Part shown: positions 53,301 to 59,566 of the stretch, piece by piece | Layout of the letters: each line of letters opens with the position of its first letter | How positions within the stretch are numbered: position 1 is the first letter of the stretch | From: Sinohyriopsis cumingii | Taxonomy: Eukaryota; Mollusca; Bivalvia; Unionida; Unionidae | Direction: 5' to 3' | Length of the DNA stretch: 64,000 bases | Assembly: GCA_028554795.2 (NCBI GenBank) | Contig: CM068835.1 | Location: forward strand, 27,902,311-27,966,310 | Program-made: the position numbers and the translations under genes | The notes under the pieces: generated by a model | The model's input: only the letters and a program-made list of their open reading frames with translations | Told to the model about the DNA's origin: nothing | The model's database searches: none

Positions 53301-56300
53301 AATTCTCCTGCCTTTTTCCCCACAGAACAGTATTTATGAGTGTCAGAGTCTCTAACAAGTCCAGCCTACCCCCCCCATGATAAAAGTGAGCTATTTTAAG
53401 AATGCACATTACATGTAAACATAGCAACCAATGTTATGCTGAATGACAGGAACATGAAACTAACCAGAATTATTTCTGAGATATCAACAATGAATTTTAC
53501 AATTAGAAAAGGGAGGTAACTCATCAGCTTCATAAAGGTCAAAGGTCAAAGTGTAAAATATTTGCCTATTGTTTAATATGGAAGAAGCGAATTCACTTTC
53601 TCTTCATTTATTTTTTTATTTCATTGCAAATAAATGAAAAGAAACATTTTCACCATATATTTCTGTCACTTATTGCAACAGTTTTAAATTTAAGTTGACT
53701 CTATTCCTATATTCTAAGTCTTCTAATTTCCCCATAATTAAGGTCACTACTCACTCAAACATACCTCATGGCAAATTATGTAAGCAAGAGAAAAATGATC
53801 ATAATTAGCTTATTTTCATGCTTAAATGCAATATGAATGTACCATTTTATTCAGAACATCATACATAATTATATGAAAATAAAAAAAAATAATTGCAAAC
53901 ATTTTTTTATTTTCTTTAAGGTGGCGCTATACAGTTTCGCATTTTGCATAGGGTTAGGAATTTAAAGAAAAAGAATGTCCCCGGCTTTCCTCACTGGTTA
54001 TACTGGCTATTTAAAAAAGACCTCGTATATCTTAGGTATAATGCAAAGAACCTTTAATTCCCTTTATTTTGGTGTATGATTGATGGGTGTACTATGGGTT
54101 ATAGAGTATACAGCTTGGCCTTACTTCAAATGTGCACCTTTCAAAAAAGTGCTAGCTCTACTTGGTCATTTTCACTTCCTGAACTTCAGAGGTCAATTGT
54201 ATAAAAAAGAGCCGATAACTTTTTTTACATTTTATATATTTGGTAATTCATTCATTCCACTTTCAGAAGCTGGTATTGTCTAGTTTGGCAAAATTCATTT
54301 TCCCTATTTTAATAGCTGCTATGTATAGTGTACTTTAGACTAATTCAGACTGATTTTTTAACACAAGGGAGCAGTCATTTTAGTTAGCAGTGTGCTTAAA
54401 TCATGTAAAATTTCCAAAAGTACAATATCCAAAAGAAATATCATCCACATTACATTAATGTAGCATAGAGGTATGCAAACATTCTCTCCACTGTGCATGT
54501 TTTAAATGCGAACTACTTCACCTTACATACGTCACTCTCTCAAAAGTACATATTATCTGGTGAGCGCCACCTTAATAATACGATCTCCCATAATATTCAT
54601 GGTGCACAGTCTTCATCATGTAGAGGATTGATTAAGAGAATGTTCTGAGAATTAATGACTTTATCTCCCATCATATTCATGGCACACAGACTCTATCTTA
54701 AATGGTTTAGACAGAGTTGTCCAATATTACACACACATACATGCTGGACCACAAATCTGACAAAAGTGAATTAAATCTAAACGTATTTAACTGAACTTTA
54801 AACAGTATCATTAACTGACTGCAATTGGCTGCAATGTAATCAACAGTCCGATTATTGTGAAGAGAGACATTTTATGACATCTGCTGTGAATCTGATAAAG
54901 CTGATTAATAAAAATTACAAATTTTATGAAAATTACATTCAATGAAACGTGTCTATATTAGTCACCAAGTAAACACAAGATTCTGTCTTTATAGATGGGT
55001 CTCTTGGTCTTAATGTCAATAACATCTCAAAATATCCTCCTTAAATTGAGATGTTTAAACATCTTTCTTACTGCTGGGTAGGCAACAATCATTTATTTTC
55101 ACAGAACATTCAGCTGACATTGCATAATAAAATACATAGTCTTGAAGTTTTCTTAATAGAATTTTGTCTTATCATTGAGGAAATTGTGGAGGATTTCCTT
55201 ACACATGAGAAATTCTTTTTTCATGAATAAAAAGGTTACAACAGATTAAATTTTAACACAAAAGAGTTATTTGCAATCCATTTCACCATCTCTGCATCTG
55301 ACAAAACTATTTATTTTGTTAGATATATCATAAGCAAGAAAAAATAAAATCTCAATTTAAGGATAAATTTTGAGAATGTTAATGAAAAAAGGGCAAGTCA
55401 ACTTAATAAACTAGGTCAAAAATAATGTTTTTATGAATAAATGTTTTTTTTTTAATGAGGTATATAATGATGCAGATTTCACTGCATCTACCAGTCAAGT
55501 CGACAATCTAACATATTATCAAATTTCATTGCCAATCTTACTGACACTGTCACACATGATGCAAATTTCACTGTCAATCTAACTGATACTGTCACACATG
55601 ATGCAAATTTCAGTGCCAACCTAACTGACACTGTCACACATGATGCAAATTTCACTGCCAACCTAATTGACACCATCACATATAATGCAAATTTCACTCA
55701 CAACCTAACTGACAGTGTCACACATAATGCGAAGTTTATAATTAGCAAGGTATGTGTCATCTGCGAATGAAAACATACATATATTTTGTCCCTGTCCAAA
55801 GTTAAGATTCTAATAAAATTGCCAAACAAATTATTTTAATATTTTACGTCACATGTTACATGAAATCACTTACTAGTTACATGTTACTCATCTGTCTTAT
55901 ATTGTCTCAGGTACTGCATGGCTCAAAATTTAATCGCAATCCACTAACCTGAGGTCAATGATATGTCGACAGATCACTGAAATCCCAGCCATGACTAATT
56001 GGTTGGATCAGTGAACATTTCTGCTGGTGGCTATTTTAATAATTAATAAGTGGTCTTGTGTTAAATGTGTCCAAACTTAAGACACCATTCTCTTTCATGA
56101 TTAATTCAGCACAATATCCTATTTTATCTGAATGACAACTAATATCCTCCATGGTAAAATAAATACCTGCTGTGGCAATATATACATGTCATTTTATGCA
56201 TCAAGTAAATTATGATGATTAATGTCAGAAAAGTTTGCACATGGAACTAACTTGGCCCAAACAATGATTCAATACAGATAATAACAAATGATTCTGGGTA

Positions 56301-57461
56301 TCAGGTTAGTAGTGGCCAACTAAATGCAAGGCATTTCATTAATATGTGCAGATCTCACATATAATATTAAGCATAGATCTTGCTCATAGTCACACACATC
56401 CAACAGGATGCAAGACTTTTTAACAAGTTTTATCAAAATCTGACCAGATGCTAATCTTGATAAACTCAGACAATCTAATGCAAGATCACATTCACTCATA
56501 ATCATACCTAACTGAGATCTTGACAATACAGGCCTATTTACCAAATCAGAACCCTAGGTGACCAAGTTGTATAAGCTGATCAACTTCACAGATCGCTAAC
56601 AAACAAGTAGTTTGATGTCAAAGATAATTACTGCAATAAACCAATAGTCTAATGCCAAAGATAATTACTGAAATAAACAGTCTTATGTCAAAGATAATTA
56701 CTGCAATAAACAAATAGTCTTATGTCAAAGATAATTACTGCAATAAACAAATAGTTTTATCAAAGATAATTACTGAAATAAAATCTTATATCAAAGATAA
56801 TTACTGCAATAAACAAACAGTCTTATGTCAAAGATAATTACTACAATAAAGTCTTATGTCAACAATAATTACTGCAATAAACAAATAGTCTTATGTCAAA
56901 GATAATTATTGTAATAAGCAAATATTCTTATGTTAAAGATAATTACAGCAATAAACTGCACTACCTTGGTAAAGACGCTAGAACTCTGCTGGTTTCCTTT
57001 AACCTGATATTATTTTGGTTCAAGAGATCAATGGATGGCGCAAGAAAACAGGCTGTGTCCGGGTCATCTGTGGAGAAAGGACTATCCAAAATTGCTGTTA
57101 GTATCTCATAGAATTCTTTAGAGATAGGCAGTGTCAAAGGTTCCCCATGCTCATCTAAAAACTGCTGTAATGGGTAGACATATACACTGATCCTAGTAAG
57201 ATCATTGTTACCACAACGATATATATCTAGACATGAGTAGAAGGTACAGCTTTCATCTCTGTGTTTTGCTGATGGACTGTTTAAGGGTAGTTCCATGGGA
57301 CTAGCTGTTTTTATTTTTAGTGGAGCCAAATGTTGAGAATCCTGTTCATCATTAGAAACTGGCCAGAGCATAGACAGGATAGCTAGCAATACTGACACAA
57401 ACACTGCTCCAAAAAGTAGCACAAAGAATTTCTTGTACGCAATTGCCATCTTCCATTTCAT
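19936..57461 (-). CDS. EXT2: EXT2, exostosin-2 glycosyltransferase (10 coding exons)
   Basis: EXT2 pairs with EXT1 in the Golgi to form the heparan sulfate co-polymerase, which adds alternating GlcA and GlcNAc; this role comes from the family. Ten exons join in phase to 710 codons plus a stop: 57461-56965, 51630-51424, 42829-42613, 40931-40792, 38783-38558, 31663-31480, 29490-29421, 27863-27767, 26205-26062, 20286-19936. All use GT-AG. The predicted protein is a type II membrane protein: signal anchor at about residues 12-33, Cys72/77/83, a GT47-like exostosin region from about residue 85 to about 395, then a GT64 region from about residue 447 with DDD at 530-532 and the [10 protein letters not shown] block at 615-624. 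Identity to human EXT2 is clear over nearly every exon (as recalled). Possible N-glycosylation sites are N567-G-T and N629-I-T. No break is seen, so the gene looks functional. Introns range from about 1.6 to 8.6 kb and are filled with repeats. Confidence 0.96.
20480..22753. repeat. 34-bp satellite array in EXT2 intron 9, about 67 units
   Basis: Unit GATTGACTCAGATACACATC then TAGTATCACTGCCT. Unit variants recur in the same order in long blocks: a run from CTTGTATCAGCATGATT through TTTGCCTGGCTCATATGCAC occurs at about 21620 and 22236, some 616 bp apart, and a more diverged version near 20706. This is higher-order structure. Borders EXT2 exon 10 by about 190 bp. Confidence 0.93.
22754..23696. 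other. Intron 9 sequence, nothing recognised
   Basis: AT-rich, with no open frame, tandem repeat or terminal repeat. Confidence 0.5.
23697..24500. mobile_element. Foldback / long-TIR element in EXT2 intron 9
   Basis: Two arms of about 300 bp (about 23697-24030 and 24195-24500) are diverged inverted copies. Shared landmarks on both arms are TATGTCTTTAATCTGCTGA, GGTACTTGCAATTTGCATT, CTAGTCAC, GTTGTAGAGAAA and ATTAAATGAAAGT, in mirror order around a loop of about 165 bp. No coding content. It looks like an old foldback or long-TIR MITE; the target duplication could not be fixed. Confidence 0.75.
24850..24995. repeat. Outlying block of the 34-bp satellite
   Basis: Four or five degenerate units (ACTCAGATACACATCTAGTA, TCACTGCCT) about 2.1 kb from the main array, same orientation. 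The foldback element lies between, so the array may have been split by insertions. Confidence 0.85.
25150..25985 (+). repeat. Unclassified dispersed repeat, copy 3
   Basis: Parallels 6360-7320: CTATGGTCTTAAAGTAAGTA near the start, AATAATTTATTTCCCTAGAA at about 25223, GGTCAAGTACAA at about 25900 and ATATACATAA at the end. It ends about 75 bp before EXT2 exon 9. Confidence 0.55.
26062..26205 (-). CDS. EXT2: EXT2 coding exon 9 (residues 547-594)
   Basis: Exactly 48 codons. Acceptor ATACAATAG|G, donor CATAAG|GTGAGT. Encodes [20 protein letters not shown], then [20 protein letters not shown] and TGAAFYHK. The sequence is nearly colinear with human EXT2. Confidence 0.95.
26206..27170. other. Intron 8 sequence, nothing recognised
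   Basis: Holds only a C13 tract at about 26344. No open frame or repeat structure. Confidence 0.5.
27171..27725. repeat. Minisatellite in intron 8, about 45-47-bp unit, about 12 copies
   Basis: Unit AAAGCAGTTAGAGAGTTGTT, then TTCTAACACAAGTAGAGTAC, then CATATAT. Ends about 40 bp before exon 8. Confidence 0.92.
27767..27863 (-). CDS. EXT2: EXT2 coding exon 8 (residues 514-546, DDD motif)
   Basis: A 97-bp exon. Acceptor TTTCCATAG|G, donor TATGAG|GTAAGC, phase 0. Encodes [20 protein letters not shown] then [16 protein letters not shown] at 530-532 is the metal-binding DxD motif of GT64. Confidence 0.95.
27864..28844. other. Intron 7 sequence, nothing recognised
   Basis: AT-rich. Short frames at 28405-28898 have no recognisable similarity. 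Confidence 0.5.
28845..29131 (-). repeat. Tandem array derived from the EXT2 exon 7 donor region
   Basis: About eight degenerate units of about 37 bp, in plus-strand form TAATTCTCACTTGTTACTCA then GC. The same string is present at the real exon 7 / intron 7 junction (CTCACCTGTTACTCAGCTTA at 29415-29434). Read on the gene strand, units carry GAGTAACAAGTGAG or GTAACAGGTGAG-like sequences, that is, copies of the donor. At least two units keep the exact CAGGTGAGA core (plus-strand TCTCACCTG). Confidence 0.8.
29132..29405. mobile_element. MITE with Tigger-like ends, 274 bp
   Basis: Left end CAGCTAATCCCTGACTTGCA, reverse complement of the right end CAGATGTTCCCAAACTTGCG, with TA on both sides (29130-29131 and 29406-29407). 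Tc1/mariner (pogo-type) non-autonomous element. Inserted 15 bp inside intron 7, splitting the exon 7 donor from its tandem copies. Confidence 0.78.
29421..29490 (-). CDS. EXT2: EXT2 coding exon 7 (residues 491-514)
   Basis: A 70-bp exon. Acceptor CTATTCCAG|TGTCAG, donor AACAG|GTGAGA, phase 2. Encodes [20 protein letters not shown] then SNR, matching human [21 protein letters not shown] in layout. A MITE starts 15 bp past the donor, and degenerate copies of this donor follow it. Confidence 0.93.
29700..31050. repeat. Minisatellite in intron 6, 36-bp unit, about 37 copies
   Basis: Unit GAAATATATTACAATTCATC then CCAATGATCACTACTA. As 36 is divisible by three, open frames persist on both strands (for example 30040-30582, with Met-Asn-Cys-Asn-Ile-Phe-Leu repeats); these are not genes. 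Confidence 0.95.
31480..31663 (-). CDS. EXT2: EXT2 coding exon 6 (residues 430-491)
   Basis: Acceptor CATTACAG|AATGCC, donor CACAAA|GTGAGT, phase 1. Encodes [20 protein letters not shown], then [20 protein letters not shown] and [14 protein letters not shown]. This opens the GT64 domain: the [10 protein letters not shown] strand and the VIWNN motif bind the nucleotide sugar in this family. Confidence 0.95.
31664..32309. other. Intron 5 sequence before the DIRS-like fossil
   Basis: Two short plus-strand frames (31781-31999, 32015-32224) have no recognisable content. Nothing else seen. Confidence 0.45.
32310..32375. repeat. (TA)n(CA)n microsatellite
   Basis: About 25 TA units followed by a short ACAC tract. 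Confidence 0.97.
32560..37070 (+). mobile_element. DIRS-like tyrosine-recombinase retroelement, fossil
   Basis: Broken plus-strand fossil within EXT2 intron 5, antisense to the gene. Parts in order: a gag-like region (about 32.6-34.5 kb), a reverse transcriptase and RNase H region (about 34.6-36.1 kb, with a [10 protein letters not shown] motif, an [14 protein letters not shown] RNase H motif and the [14 protein letters not shown] motif typical of DIRS), and a tyrosine-recombinase-like region (about 36.3-37.07 kb). Its less AT-rich base composition differs from the intron. It carries many breaks (of the order of ten or more) and looks old. Inverted terminal repeats were not found, so the ends are approximate. 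Confidence 0.75.
37071..38557. other. Intron 5 sequence between the fossil and exon 5
   Basis: AT-rich. Frames at 37313-37543 and 37883-38370 are unrecognised, on overlapping strands, and probably spurious. Confidence 0.45.
38558..38783 (-). CDS. EXT2: EXT2 coding exon 5 (residues 354-429)
   Basis: Acceptor TTATCTGCAG|GGCAGC, donor ATGAAG|GTTAAC, phase 0. Encodes [20 protein letters not shown] and [20 protein letters not shown], matching human EXT2 around the end of the exostosin domain. The acceptor sequence is repeated in tandem in the intron just upstream (38784-38955). Confidence 0.94.
38784..38955 (-). repeat. Tandem array carrying copies of the EXT2 exon 5 acceptor
   Basis: About four units of about 44 bp in plus-strand form CTGCCCTGCAGGGAATTGCA, then ACAAACAAGTCACATTAATT. 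The first unit spans the real exon 5 boundary (GCTGCCCTGCAGATAATTGC at 38779-38798). On the gene strand each further unit shows a CTGCAG|GGCAG-like acceptor. Confidence 0.85.
38977..39540 (-). pseudogene. hAT-like transposase remnant
   Basis: Two minus-strand frames in N-to-C order. 39539-39351 has [20 protein letters not shown], resembling the 'D-x-S-x-D-x-x-x-K-x-(L/F)-Y-P' region around the first catalytic Asp. 39252-38977 has [18 protein letters not shown], like the C-x-C-H-x-x-H-x-A motif of hAT proteins. The intervening part is out of frame and the 5' part is missing. Terminal repeats and 8-bp target duplications were not found. Lies in intron 4, same strand as EXT2. Inactive. Confidence 0.5.
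39541..40791. other. Intron 4 remainder, nothing secure
   Basis: Upstream part (to about 39.75 kb) may continue the hAT remnant. A locally CpG-richer piece at 40230-40345 (CGAAAACGCGTAAAC, AACGATTACGCC) suggests another element but has no recognisable ends. Confidence 0.4.
40792..40931 (-). CDS. EXT2: EXT2 coding exon 4 (residues 308-354)
   Basis: Acceptor TTTCTTTAG|GATGCC, donor GAAAAT|GTAAGA, phase 2. Encodes [20 protein letters not shown] and [20 protein letters not shown], the conserved core of the GT47-like exostosin fold. Too short to stand out as an open frame by itself. Confidence 0.94.
41040..41698. repeat. Minisatellite in intron 3, 40-bp unit, about 16 copies
   Basis: Unit TATATATGTATACAAACATG then CATATTAAATTTCATTTATC, very homogeneous. 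Confidence 0.96.
41699..42612. other. Intron 3 sequence, nothing recognised
   Basis: AT-rich. Overlapping short frames at 42020-42281 look spurious. Confidence 0.5.
42613..42829 (-). CDS. EXT2: EXT2 coding exon 3 (residues 235-307)
   Basis: Encodes [14 protein letters not shown] through KYDYPHVLQ. Donor CTGCAG|GTTAGT, phase 0. Two in-frame acceptors lie 6 bp apart (after AAG at 42830 or after ACAG at 42824), giving L-D-S-R or L-R at the junction, so proteins of 710 or 708 residues. An acidic EEEEE stretch, absent from human EXT2, lies at about 284-288. Confidence 0.9.
43190..43975. repeat. Degenerate repeat, about 150-160-bp units, about five copies
   Basis: Recurrent order of GGTCAAAT-CTATTTTTAGCA, then a gap, then ACCCCAAATCAACAGG or ACACCAAAATCAACTGG, TTTCTTNGGCTAAGGGAAAC, CCAAGTTTCATT. 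Resembles the 'CCAAAATCAATAGG...' type of diverged tandem repeat common in mollusc introns (from memory). Confidence 0.55.
43976..44344. other. Intron 2 sequence, nothing recognised
   Basis: No open frame or repeat seen. Confidence 0.5.
44345..45725. repeat. Minisatellite in intron 2, 41-bp unit, about 33 copies
   Basis: Unit GTTGAATTTGCACTGTGAGT, CCATTAGAAAACCGACTTAC, A. Variants TTTGC/TTAGC and CCG/CTG occur in short runs, suggesting local spread of subtypes. The first units (about 44370-44440) are a diverged edge. Confidence 0.96.
45726..47329. other. Intron 2 sequence, nothing recognised
   Basis: Two minus-strand frames (46421-46107, 46734-46471) have no recognisable motif. No repeats seen. 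Confidence 0.45.
47330..47520 (-). mobile_element. Fragment related to the Tigger-like element at 59.8 kb
   Basis: Contains two copies of a GAGCCATGCTA...TGTTATA-CCAAATTC string, which is the reverse complement of the left end of the 59834-61493 element (GAATTTAATATAATCG-type and ATGGCATGGCTCCCGAAATT blocks). Only an end fragment is present. Confidence 0.55.
47707..51403 (-). mobile_element. DIRS-like tyrosine-recombinase retroelement, fossil, with inverted terminal repeats
   Basis: Broken fossil in EXT2 intron 2, same strand as the gene. Inverted terminal repeats of about 170 bp lie at about 47707-47877 and 51233-51403 (shared CCAGCCCTCCCAGATAAAAT and GGGCAGAGTGAT). A third copy of the terminal sequence, in both orientations, lies at about 47985-48080 and resembles the internal complementary region of DIRS elements. 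Minus-strand parts: gag-like (about 50.5-50.3 kb), reverse transcriptase (about 50.0-49.35 kb, [17 protein letters not shown]) and tyrosine recombinase (about 49.0-48.2 kb, [16 protein letters not shown]). Many breaks; repeat divergence suggests an old insertion. Ends about 20 bp from the exon 2 donor. Confidence 0.8.
51424..51630 (-). CDS. EXT2: EXT2 coding exon 2 (residues 166-235)
   Basis: Acceptor TTTGTACAG| and donor ATACCT|GTAATG. Encodes [17 protein letters not shown] and [20 protein letters not shown], very close to human EXT2 (the GTNHLLFNMLPGG and GGGFSTWTYRQGYDVSIPV regions). The donor lies about 20 bp from the end of a DIRS-like fossil in intron 2. Confidence 0.94.
51655..51850. 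repeat. Minisatellite in intron 1, 24-bp unit, about 8 copies
   Basis: Unit TACAAGTTATTTATGTATAT then GGAA. Begins about 25 bp upstream of the exon 2 acceptor, so it crowds the branch-point region. Frames through it (24 is divisible by three) are artefacts. Confidence 0.9.
51955..52551. repeat. Tandem repeat in intron 1, about 78-80-bp unit (left part)
   Basis: Seven to eight units: GAGGATTGATTAAGAGAATG, TTCTGAGCATTAATAAGCCC, ATCTCCCATAATATTCA, TGGTGCACAGTCTTCATCAT. Two subtypes (CAAGTTGCAGTC and CATGGTGCACAGTC) alternate. Interrupted by composite B and resumes at 54575. Confidence 0.93.
52555..53206 (-). repeat. Terminal direct repeat of composite B (left)
   Basis: 652 bp, identical by eye to 53920-54571. 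Shares distinctive differences with it against both copies in composite A. Confidence 0.9.
53920..54571 (-). repeat. Terminal direct repeat of composite B (right)
   Basis: 652 bp, GGTGGCGCT to AGCGCCACC, identical by eye to its partner. Confidence 0.9.
54575..54690. repeat. Tandem repeat, about 80-bp unit (right part, after composite B)
   Basis: One to one and a half diverged units (ATCTCCCATAATATTCATGG, AGAGGATTGATTAAGAGAAT) that continue the array cut by composite B. Confidence 0.88.
54691..55484. other. Intron 1 sequence, nothing recognised
   Basis: AT-rich, with no open frame or repeat. Confidence 0.5.
55485..55735. repeat. Minisatellite in intron 1, 42-bp unit, about 6 copies
   Basis: Unit GATGCAAATTTCACTGCCAA then CCTAACTGACACTGTCACACAT. 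The 42-bp period keeps a minus-strand frame open (55697-55488), an artefact. Confidence 0.9.
55736..56599. other. Intron 1 sequence, nothing recognised
   Basis: A minus-strand frame at 56544-56320 has no recognisable motif. Confidence 0.5.
56600..56955. repeat. Minisatellite abutting the EXT2 exon 1 donor, about 37-bp unit
   Basis: Unit GTCTTATGTCAAAGATAATT then ACTGCAATAAACAAATA, with shorter variants lacking CAAATA; about ten copies. The last unit ends about 10 bp from the exon 1 splice donor. Confidence 0.9.
56965..57461 (-). CDS. EXT2: EXT2 coding exon 1 (residues 1-166)
   Basis: Encodes the cytoplasmic tail, the membrane anchor ([18 protein letters not shown]), the stem, and the start of the exostosin domain ending [10 protein letters not shown]. 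Donor CCAAG|GTAGTG; phase 2, so the split codon AG|C gives Ser166. The first ATG (57461) is used here. Met5 (57449) has a better context (AAGATGG) and could be an alternative start without loss of the anchor. An acceptor, TGTCTTTAG| at 57478, lies 16 bp before the ATG, so the 5' UTR continues in an upstream exon. Confidence 0.93.
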
Positions 57462-57480
57462 AAATTTCAGATCCCCTCTA
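57462..57480 (-). promoter_or_regulatory. Splice acceptor and 5' UTR segment before the EXT2 start codon
   Basis: On the gene strand TTTGTCTTTAG| ends at 57478, followed by 16 bases (57477-57462) and then the ATG. It implies an upstream non-coding exon. No in-frame stop lies between this acceptor and the ATG. Confidence 0.6.
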
Positions 57481-58319
57481 AAGACAAATATTACTGAAAT
57501 GATAACGAAGTATTATTATTAATATAATGATGACGATGATGATGCTTAAGAAAGTCGATATAAAAAGGGTCAATAAACCTATCACCAATTTGACAGTAAT
57601 GCAATCACACTGAGGAACATTTTGTATTTAACATTATTGTGGCATAATGTTTTGTTACCCATTATGAGTGTCATATCTGAAAATTTCTGATTTGGAGACA
57701 CATATGAGCTAGTCTCTTTCTGATGAATAAAAACGAAATATGATAGATCACAAATTAAAAATTTTAAATCATATTATACAAACTTTTAAATTTTGCTAAT
57801 ATGCAATTCTGTTCTTTTTTCTGAATTTATCAGCTGTTATTATTAAAGAAGTCATACATGTCATAAGGCCACATATTATTTCAGCCATGGGTATAATTTT
57901 TGAGAAGCTGATTACAAACACATTTAACTGGTGATTATTCAGTTTATTTCATTCCTCATCGATCAATATTACTTGGTATATCATAATATAAATGTAACAA
58001 CAAATGCATAGATCTAAATCAATGTTAAAGAATGTGGAATCTTTTGGACAAGGCCAAGCAATAGGTGTATTCCAATATAACAGACTGAATGTCATTCACT
58101 ATGACATCACAATGAAAGAACAGAATGTTGGAAAACATTTATAATACCGTGCATTGGTAATGTTTAGACATGACATTCTCTTGTCTTGAGCCTATTAAGT
58201 ACCTGGCTGCCATAAAAAGTCCATAGCAATAAAACTTTTCATCTGGAAACTGATGACAACTAAGCTGCAAAGCATTCAAAAGTCAGGCATAAATACACTT
58301 TGGTTAAACTATAATACTA
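57481..58319. other. Probable 5' UTR intron of EXT2, nothing recognised
   Basis: AT-rich, with a short GATGATGAT-like tract at 57530-57543. No open frame. Confidence 0.45.
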
Positions 58320-58425
58320 TTACATTTTACAACAACAATTAATATTTAAGATATATTACTATAATTGCATTTTACAACAACAATTAATATTTAAGATATA
58401 CTACTATTACATTTTACAAAAATTA
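58310..58425. repeat. Short tandem repeat, about 55-bp unit, two and a half copies
   Basis: Unit TTACATTTTACAACAACAAT then TAATATTTAAGATATA. Confidence 0.8.
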
Positions 58426-58631
58426 TTATTTAAGAGCAGAACCACATTGAAACACATAACAATGCACACATCTTTTAATGTTTAAAATCATTACTATTTT
58501 TATATTGCATTTGTTCAGTAAAAACTTTGTATGCATTTGTTCACAAAATTCTTACCGAACAGATACAATACTACTACTGTTATGATTTCAAATTTTGTTT
58601 TACATACTGCAATTTGTATGGGAGGTGTGTG

Positions 58632-58915
58632 ATTTGAATTTTTAACATTGCTTTAACAATTTTTCAGTCATATCACTACGATGTCTGCAGTGTGGCAGTT
58701 TATAGTGATGTCTAGCACTGGGGCATCATGCAGCAGACATGTAGTATGATGTCCCACCCAGTCACATTATCCCGACACCAGGCCAACCAGTCCTAACACT
58801 AACCTCTTAATGCTGAGCGCCAAGCAAGGCAGCTGTTAGTCCAATTTTTTTTTAAAAAAGTCTTTGGTATGACTTGGCTGGGGATCGAACCCATGACCTA
58901 CCGCATTGTACAGTG
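58632..58915 (-). repeat. tRNA-derived SINE, copy 2 (minus strand)
   Basis: The reverse complement matches the copies at 5910 and 59250. It has a good B-box (GGTTCGATCCC, complement of the GGGATCGAACCC at 58877-58888), but the 5' part of the tRNA head, with the A-box, is missing or decayed. Confidence 0.82.
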
Positions 58916-59044
58916 TATGGGTGTGTGCTACATTATGCATGTTATCCATATATTGATACATTTTCATAACAAAACTATAAAAGAAGCCTACATTTATGTA
59001 TTGAGTGAATTTTACAAATTATTCTAAGTTTTAATTTTTATGAA

Positions 59045-59245
59045 CAACTTGACACTATATCAATATACTGATACACTTTCATGGTACATTGTAAAATATA
59101 CTTACACACTTTCGTGGTACATTGTAAAATATACTTACACTCTTTCACTGTATACTGGAAAATATACTGACACACTTTCATGGTACATTTTAACTATACT
59201 GATACACTTTCATGGTACATTTGACAATATACTGAGATACTTTCA
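59045..59245. repeat. Tandem repeat, about 30-35-bp unit, about 6 copies
   Basis: Unit CACTTTCATGGTACATTGTA then AAATATACTGATA. One more partial unit follows the SINE at 59567, so the SINE interrupts the array. Confidence 0.85.
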
Positions 59246-59249
59246 TGGT

Positions 59250-59566
59250 GACTGCTCAGATGGTCTAGTGGTTAGAGCATCCACTACGGATGTGGGAGGT
59301 CATGGGCTTGATCCCGGCTGAGTCAAACCAAAGACTTACAAAAATGGTACTAACAGCTGCCTCGCTTGGTGCTCAGCATTAAGAGGTTAGTGTTAGGACT
59401 GGTCATCCGGGTGTCAGGATAATGTGACTGGGTGGGACATCATGCTACATGTCTATGGCATGATGCCCTAGTGCCAGACATCACTATAAACTTTCACACT
59501 GCAGACATCATAGCGATATTACTTAAAAATCATTAAAGCTATGTTAAAAATCTAAGTCATACAAAC
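59250..59566 (+). repeat. tRNA-derived SINE, copy 3, full-length head
   Basis: Has an A-box (TGGTCTAGTGG, 59261-59271) and a B-box (GGCTTGATCCC, 59305-59315) about 33 bp apart, as in RNA polymerase III promoters. The conserved core follows, then an AT/AC-rich tail. An ACTTTCATGGT string borders both sides, possibly the target duplication, but the host array carries the same string. Confidence 0.85.

Larger units (their letters stand above)
52555..54571 (-). mobile_element. Composite element B: inverted twin of composite A
   Basis: Repeats 52555-53206 and 53920-54571 (652 bp each) flank a 713-bp spacer (53207-53919). In reverse complement the whole unit matches composite A end to end. Its own target duplication is TTA (52552-52554 and 54572-54574), which is TAA on the element strand, the same as for A. 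It interrupts the 80-bp tandem array, whose intact units show the empty site GAGCATTAATAAGCCC. The two 652-bp repeats look identical to each other by eye, so this insertion is recent or was homogenised. Confidence 0.88.

Noticed and set aside
55488-55697. A minus-strand frame with a repeated [12 protein letters not shown] motif
   Set aside because: Artefact of a 42-bp (14-codon) minisatellite.
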